Assembly: GCF_958298935.1 (NCBI RefSeq)
Contig: NC_084938.1
Span: 22,115,501 to 22,179,500 of the forward strand
Direction of reading: 5' to 3'
Length of the DNA stretch: 64,000 nt
Source: Phragmites australis
Lineage: Eukaryota; Streptophyta; Magnoliopsida; Poales; Poaceae
Shown here one piece after another: positions 63,581 through 64,000 of this stretch (positions within the stretch are counted from its first letter, which is position 1; each line of letters starts with the position of its first letter). The notes below the pieces were generated by a model. The model saw only the letters and a list, made by a program, of their open reading frames with translations. It had not been told where the DNA came from and ran no database searches. A program made the translations under genes and the position numbers.

Positions 63581-64000
63581 CTGCATTAAAATCACATGTA
63601 CATTAATATATTGTAGACAAGAAGAATATATATTGAATCGAAATTTACATTGAAACTACATATACATGAATAATACGTACAATCTGTTACATGAAAATAT
63701 GTACATAGTTACATGAACAAAACTGCATATTACATACACGTACGAGAAGTAACATGAATATATTGCGACATGTACCTACAAATGTAAGGTTAAAATACAA
63801 CAGAGCGAACTAAGGCAATTACCGTACAAATATAACAATAAGGTACGCTAAATACATTCACACTACAATACGCTGCAATACTCGCCTACATAACAGGTGC
63901 ATTTTTAGGACAATACTTGTACGTGTGACTTGTTTCATTGCACTGACTGCATCGCTTGACCCTTGGACCCGCCTCGGATTCATCCATATCGTTGCAAATT

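Larger units (their letters stand above)
60556..64000 (-). mobile_element. PMD-type transposable element, right copy (5' cut by window)
   Basis: Inverted relative to the left copy. On the minus strand it holds PMD exons (from beyond 63580 to 61367), the sequence after the PMD stop (61366-61025), the palindromic block (60640-60810) and the tail ending at GAGTTTTTT (60556). It lacks the GRF gene: the DNA equal to 871-2090 of the left copy is missing, with a junction at 61024-61031. 63600-64000 is intron or upstream DNA with no exon I can place. Confidence 0.8.

Overview
The window is nuclear DNA from a grass (Poaceae). Its intron-bearing plant genes (a 12-oxophytodienoate reductase and germin-like proteins), its Ty1/copia LTR elements with initiator-tRNA-Met primer sites, and its CACTA, hAT, PIF/Harbinger and Stowaway-type elements are all typical of grass genomes. 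So is the family of elements coding for a plant mobile domain (PMD) and a GRF-type zinc finger. I cannot name the species from sequence alone. Everything here is read by eye; no database search was run.

Layout. (1) 1-2530: the 3' end of a PMD/GRF transposable element on the plus strand. A second copy lies at 60556-64000 on the minus strand, so the two copies bracket the window with their 3' ends facing inward. The right copy is decayed and has lost its GRF gene. (2) 4333-10601: a hAT-like MITE followed by an apparently intact five-exon OPR gene (393 codons). Its third intron is 3 kb long and filled with inserted DNA. (3) 12470-57400: a minus-strand array of germin-like protein (GLP) genes. 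Two are intact (33610-34272 and 56617-57267). Three are relics: a 3' fragment at 13992-14275, an upstream-only remnant at 44440-46105, and a remnant at 48560-49020 whose whole coding region is missing. The relic plus intact pair (12470-34980) and the two relics at 44440-49020 share flanks in the same order, so a two-gene block appears to have been duplicated.

Between and inside the GLP units lies a dense, nested set of mobile DNA. The largest nest (15853 to about 28465) has five layers: GLP upstream DNA, then a CACTA-like element, then a gag-only copia element, then a solo LTR, then another solo LTR. The last LTR carries seven tandem 72-73 bp units, each with a CACGTG box. Other notable elements are a hAT-like element at 32249-33104 that carries a fragment of a 4-coumarate:CoA-ligase-like gene, a copia relic (34982 to about 40620), a decayed Ulp1-protease gene of a CACTA-type element (42150-43739), and several small elements whose borders are fixed by target-site duplications and by comparison with the empty paralogous GLP flank.

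The genes do not form an operon. OPR proteins reduce oxylipin or other alpha,beta-unsaturated carbonyl compounds. GLPs are secreted cupins linked to defence. The decayed 4CL-like piece is a captured fragment and not part of a pathway. I found no wholly new biological system. The most useful observations are the OPR C-terminus that looks like a peroxisomal signal, the block-duplicated and decaying GLP array, the gene-capturing hAT-like element, and the G-box LTR array.
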